Source of the DNA: Bacillus salipaludis
GTDB taxonomy: Bacteria; Bacillota; Bacilli; Bacillales_B; DSM-18226
Length of the DNA: 64,000 nt
Direction: 5' to 3'
Assembly (NCBI RefSeq): GCF_004358205.1
Contig: NZ_SMYO01000002.1
Location: 62,001-126,000 of the forward strand
Under the pieces are notes generated by a model. It saw nothing but the letters and a program-made list of their open reading frames with translations, was not told the DNA's origin and made no database searches. Positions 61,359 through 64,000 of this stretch are shown here, piece after piece. The translations under genes and the position numbers were made by a program. Numbering within the stretch: position 1 is the stretch's first letter; each line of letters opens with the position of its first letter.

Positions 61359-62102
61359 ATGGATGGAAATGAATGTGTAAATGATCCACACTTAGTTGTC
61401 TTAAGGACCACAAAAACAGAGGATTTTTTACGAAAAATCGGTATTTTCCAAGACTTATCGCCGAGATCACTGAAGCTGGTCGAGAAACGGGTTCAAACCT
61501 TTTCGTTTAAAAAAGGGGAAAGGATCATGTCGGAGGATGATGTTGCACGGGGAGTTTATTTTGTTTATTCCGGTACTTTGAAGTTAACAAAGCAGGATGA
61601 AAATGGAAACGAAATCATTGTCTGCATCAAGCAAAAGGGGGATATGTTTGCGGAGGCGTGCTTATTTACGCAAAGAACACAATGCTATCCGGCAACGGCA
61701 TCGATGCTTGAGGATGGGAAGATTCTCTTTTTGGATAAAAATGAGTTAGAAAGGGATTTGTACGACTATCCGGAGCTTTCGATCCAGATGATTCGTTATA
61801 TGAGTGATTCGTTGCGGGAGATGACCGCTCAATTGCGCGATGTGGCCTTGCTCGATGTATACGCAAAAACAGTTAAGACCTTAGAGCGCTTGGGGAAAAA
61901 GTTTAATACCGGGCAAAACCGTTGGGATATTGAAATTCCGCTAACCGTTCAGGAGTTTGCCACGGTTGTCGGGACTTCAAGGGAAAGTGTTAGTCGTGTA
62001 TTTTCAAAATTAAAGAAACAAGAAATGATTGATATGAAATCAAGGAAAATCGTGATCCTTGACTGGTGCCGGTTCTGTACTTTGCTGCATCCGGATTTAT
62101 AA
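61359..62102 (+). CDS. Crp/Fnr-family regulator
   Basis: 247 residues from ATG 61359, spaced from AAGGTGG; GTG 61347 is the alternative. A cyclic-nucleotide-type sensor domain (~30-150, FKKGERIMSEDD) and a long helix lead to a winged HTH (~188-225, VQEFATVVGTSRESVSRVFSKLK). The N-terminal Fe-S cysteine cluster of E. coli FNR is absent; a CRFC pair sits near the C-terminus, which recalls the C-terminal ligands of B. subtilis Fnr. It diverges from the nos operon and both promoters carry Fnr-type boxes, so it likely activates nos under low oxygen or NO stress. Confidence 0.85.
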   Translation: MDGNECVNDPHLVVLRTTKTEDFLRKIGIFQDLSPRSLKLVEKRVQTFSFKKGERIMSEDDVARGVYFVYSGTLKLTKQDENGNEIIVCIKQKGDMFAEACLFTQRTQCYPATASMLEDGKILFLDKNELERDLYDYPELSIQMIRYMSDSLREMTAQLRDVALLDVYAKTVKTLERLGKKFNTGQNRWDIEIPLTVQEFATVVGTSRESVSRVFSKLKKQEMIDMKSRKIVILDWCRFCTLLHPDL

Positions 62103-62118
62103 GGTGTGGTGGTTGCTT

Positions 62119-62225
62119 CGCAGATAAAAAGGTGATTCTCGCAGATAACAACAGCTTTTACACAGATAAATTGGTCCGGAACGCAGATAAATGTTCCTTT
62201 TTCGCAGATAATTTAAAAAAACTGC
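62119..62225. repeat. Array of CGCAGATAA motifs with exact 21-bp period
   Basis: CAGATAA begins at 62121, 62142, 62163, 62184 and 62205; four of the five are preceded by G. The 14 bp between motifs are different each time. It lies between the Fnr-like gene and its terminator, so it is probably in the 3' untranslated part of that message. Not CRISPR: spacers are too short. Confidence 0.85.
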
Positions 62226-62250
62226 CCCCAATTGCTGGGGCAGTCTTTAT
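62221..62250. terminator. Bidirectional terminator
   Basis: Stem ACTGCCCC / GGGGCAGT between the Fnr-like gene and bshB2, T-rich on both strands. Confidence 0.85.
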
Positions 62251-62918
62251 TTTGCGAATTTATAAGTCCAAAATCGTTCATTGTTGATCCATGCCAGAAC
62301 TTGCGGATCTTGATTTTTGAGTTTTTCGGTCATATCGCCCAGCATTTGCTCGGTTTGTGATCGGTGCGCGCGCATGGCGGCAAGTTTTTTATCGGCAACA
62401 GCGGAGATATTATTGATAATATCGGCTTCACCAAGCTCCTCTAAGCAATTATTGGAAAAGGCTACGCAGTGTAATTTTGGCCGTGCGGCAGCAGGGATTT
62501 TTTCGACAGCCCGAACGACGGCCGCACCGGTGGCCTCATGGTCGGGATGAACGGAATAGCCTGGATAGAACGTGATAATGAGCGATGGGTTCAACTCATC
62601 AATTAACGACGAAATAACATTTGTCAGCTTTTCTTCATCCTCGAACTCAACGGTTTTATCACGGAAGCCAAGCATCCGTAAATCCTGGATGCCAAGGGCG
62701 TTTGCTGCGTTTTTCAGCTCTTCTTTTCTGATTTTTGGCAGGTTTTCTCTGTTTGTGAAAAGGGGATTCCCCATGTTACGTCCCATTTCCCCTAATGTTA
62801 AACAAGCATAAGTGACAGGGGTTCCATTTTCGACATGGGTGGCAATAGTGCCGGATACCCCAAATGCTTCGTCATCTGGATGCGGAAAAACGACTAAGAC
62901 TTGACGCTCTTTTTCCAT
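62247..62918 (-). CDS. bshB2: Bacillithiol biosynthesis deacetylase BshB2
   Basis: 223 residues. LmbE-type zinc deacetylase with HPDDE (residue ~13) and SVHPDHEATG near residue 120. It removes the acetyl group from GlcNAc-malate (and can act on the S-conjugates) in the bacillithiol pathway. It matches B. subtilis YojG in length and follows yojF as there, but a dispersed element lies between the two. GAAAGGAG precedes the ATG. Confidence 0.92.
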   Translation of the reverse strand: MEKERQVLVVFPHPDDEAFGVSGTIATHVENGTPVTYACLTLGEMGRNMGNPLFTNRENLPKIRKEELKNAANALGIQDLRMLGFRDKTVEFEDEEKLTNVISSLIDELNPSLIITFYPGYSVHPDHEATGAAVVRAVEKIPAAARPKLHCVAFSNNCLEELGEADIINNISAVADKKLAAMRAHRSQTEQMLGDMTEKLKNQDPQVLAWINNERFWTYKFAK

Positions 62919-62971
62919 TACGGTGTTTCTCCTTTCTGGAATATCAGAATTTATTTAATGTACTTTGAGAA

Positions 62972-63073
62972 TGGTCCAGCGCAAGCGTCCAGACCCTGCC
63001 AATGAAGTCAAAGAACGACTTCACTGTCAGGACCTCCAGCACTTGTCTTAGGCTGAGCAAGGCGCTTCCGCAT
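62972..63073. repeat. Dispersed element AAGCGGAAGCGCC family (copy 2, inverted)
   Basis: On the minus strand it begins GCGGAAGCGCCTTGCTCAGCC, holds an inner hairpin (TGAAGTC / GACTTCA) and ends GCGCTGGACCA. It matches the ends and layout of 58558-58682 in opposite orientation. It separates yojF from bshB2. Confidence 0.7.
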
Positions 63074-63076
63074 TTC

Positions 63077-63424
63077 TTATTCAAATGGAGTGGTGCTGAT
63101 TTCTAAGGCAACGGCAAGTTTTCCTTTACTGTCGTGGCCGGCAAGCAACAGGCGGTTTTGTTCATCGATTTCAAAATGGGTGAGCCCTTCTGCATAGACC
63201 CAGCCAAGGTTGATTTTTAAGCCAATCCGATATGGGCCGTTTCCGGTGATTTTTCCTAGTTCATATTGAACAAGGGCATTGCGGATATAGGCACCAGCTG
63301 AAAAAAAGGATTGATCAAAGTGTGAGGCATAGGCACCATTTGTGGTTTCTAGGTGAAGATAGACATCTTTATGGGCATAGTGGTTGATTGCTTCCTGGAC
63401 TTTGGCTACATCAATTGTTTCCAT
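63077..63424 (-). CDS. yojF: YojF family protein (DUF1806)
   Basis: 115 residues, the standard length. The family is found next to bshB2 throughout Bacillus; its role is unknown, but linkage suggests a part in bacillithiol metabolism. Markers: YLHLETTNGAYA near residue 25 and RIGLKINLGWVYAEGLTH at ~65. GAAAGGAG precedes the ATG. First gene of the yojF-bshB2 unit. Confidence 0.88.
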   Translation of the reverse strand: METIDVAKVQEAINHYAHKDVYLHLETTNGAYASHFDQSFFSAGAYIRNALVQYELGKITGNGPYRIGLKINLGWVYAEGLTHFEIDEQNRLLLAGHDSKGKLAVALEISTTPFE

Positions 63425-63563
63425 AACCTGAGGCTCCTTTCCCGATATTAAATGTATGATTTCTACTTTTCTATTGTAATTAATAATGTAACTATCATAC
63501 TAAAATCAATTGAAAAAAGCGAAGGGAACGCTTAAAAAAGTGGTGTGGGCTGAGTATGAGTGT

Positions 63564-63648
63564 CAATGGTTGTTTGAAGTGCTTCGATTGTTGTTAAGCG
63601 GGTTGGAATTGTCATATAGAGCGCTGCAATTGTCAAAGAACCCTTTTT
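63564..63648. repeat. Array of AATTGTCA-like motifs with exact 21-bp period
   Basis: AATGGTTG, GATTGTTG, AATTGTCA and AATTGTCA begin at 63565, 63586, 63607 and 63628. Intervening bases differ. It lies in the gap between yojF and mobA (63425-63710), which otherwise shows no gene. Confidence 0.65.
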
Positions 63649-63710
63649 CTGCTGTTAAATAGGTAACAAGTGTATTAAAATGGGTAAAACAAATACTTAT
63701 GGGGTGCATT

Positions 63711-64000
63711 ATGAAGGCGGCATCAATTATTTTATCCGGCGGTAAATCAAGCCGGATGGGTACCAATAAAGCCCTTTTAAAAATAAACGAAAAAACCAAC
63801 ATCGAGCGGTTGGTGGAAGAACTGAAGAGGGTTTTTTCAGAAATCATCCTTGTGACCAATCATCCTGATGAATATCGGTTTTTAGGAGTAAAGATGGTTT
63901 CTGACCGATTTCCCGGGCTGGGACCGTTAGCCGGTCTTCATGCGGGGCTGCAAGAGTCGACACAGGAAGTGAATGTGGCCGTGGCCTGCGATATGCCGTT
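63711..64000 (+). CDS. mobA: Molybdenum cofactor guanylyltransferase, N-terminal part
   Basis: The first ~96 codons of a frame that runs off the window. The nucleotide-binding start ILSGGKSSRMGTNKALL, then GPLAGLHAGL and VAVACDMP, is characteristic of MobA, which transfers GMP from GTP to molybdopterin. GGGGTG lies upstream of the ATG. The function fits an anaerobic, possibly nitrate-respiring lifestyle together with the nos genes. Confidence 0.88.
   Translation, partial: MKAASIILSGGKSSRMGTNKALLKINEKTNIERLVEELKRVFSEIILVTNHPDEYRFLGVKMVSDRFPGLGPLAGLHAGLQESTQEVNVAVACDMP

Noticed and set aside
62066..62287. 73-codon frame through the CAGATAA array (heptad-like ADK repeats)
   Set aside because: Its only start codon is inside the Fnr-like gene, no ribosome site exists, and the 21-bp period explains the apparent heptads.

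Overview
The window comes from the chromosome of a low-GC, spore-forming member of the Bacillaceae. The evidence is strong Bacillus-type gene pairs (artPQR-like importer, queF behind a preQ1 riboswitch, yojF/bshB2, a YfiB/YfiC-type exporter), AGGAGG ribosome sites, U-tract hairpin terminators, a phosphorelay-type sensor kinase and a small SASP-like spore gene. A clade II (Sec-type) nosZ operon shows that the organism reduces nitrous oxide. I cannot name the species. I saw no rRNA, tRNA, CRISPR array, transposase or phage gene.

Layout. 1-5.9 kb: end of an M20 peptidase, an arginine-type ABC importer, a 46-codon gene, an EamA exporter and an orphan histidine kinase. 5.9-8.9 kb: a complete actin-type segregation module (parC-like centromere, ParM, ParR). 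9-13.5 kb: preQ1 riboswitch/queF, gdhA diverging from a GltC-like regulator, a membrane diguanylate cyclase. 13.9-24.7 kb: ATP-grasp ligase, MurE-like ligase, asparagine synthase, Asp/Glu racemase and a small coiled-coil protein; then a RocB-like peptidase, a lysine-riboswitch-controlled importer and a second copy of the coiled-coil gene. 24.7-41 kb: kinase-like protein, pepT, an 82-bp tandem repeat, a frameshifted NERD gene, a TetR-controlled ABC exporter, a long immune-inhibitor-A protease, an ASCH protein, a heterodimeric ABC exporter and a niacin-type transporter. 41-51.5 kb: livJHMGF, a dispersed element, a B12-binding radical SAM enzyme, ybaK, a twin P-loop ATPase behind a structured leader, a SASP-like gene and an AlkD-type glycosylase. 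51.5-54 kb: ABC/TetR efflux operon. 54.3-62 kb: nos operon diverging from an Fnr-like regulator. 62-64 kb: bshB2, yojF and the start of mobA.

How the parts work together. The nos operon and its Fnr-like regulator each carry a TGTGA-N6-TCACA-type box about 32 bp upstream of a -10 element, which suggests shared anaerobic control. The 13.9-24.7 kb genes look like a toolkit for making and attaching D-Asp/D-Asn to a Mur-ligase-made peptide, next to a lysine importer, so an altered cell-envelope or spore polymer is a reasonable hypothesis. The segregation module has three ~130-bp centromere clusters whose ten hexamer sites keep the same spacing.

Repeats. Three families of dispersed palindromic elements are present, along with three unrelated intergenic arrays that share an exact 21-bp period.
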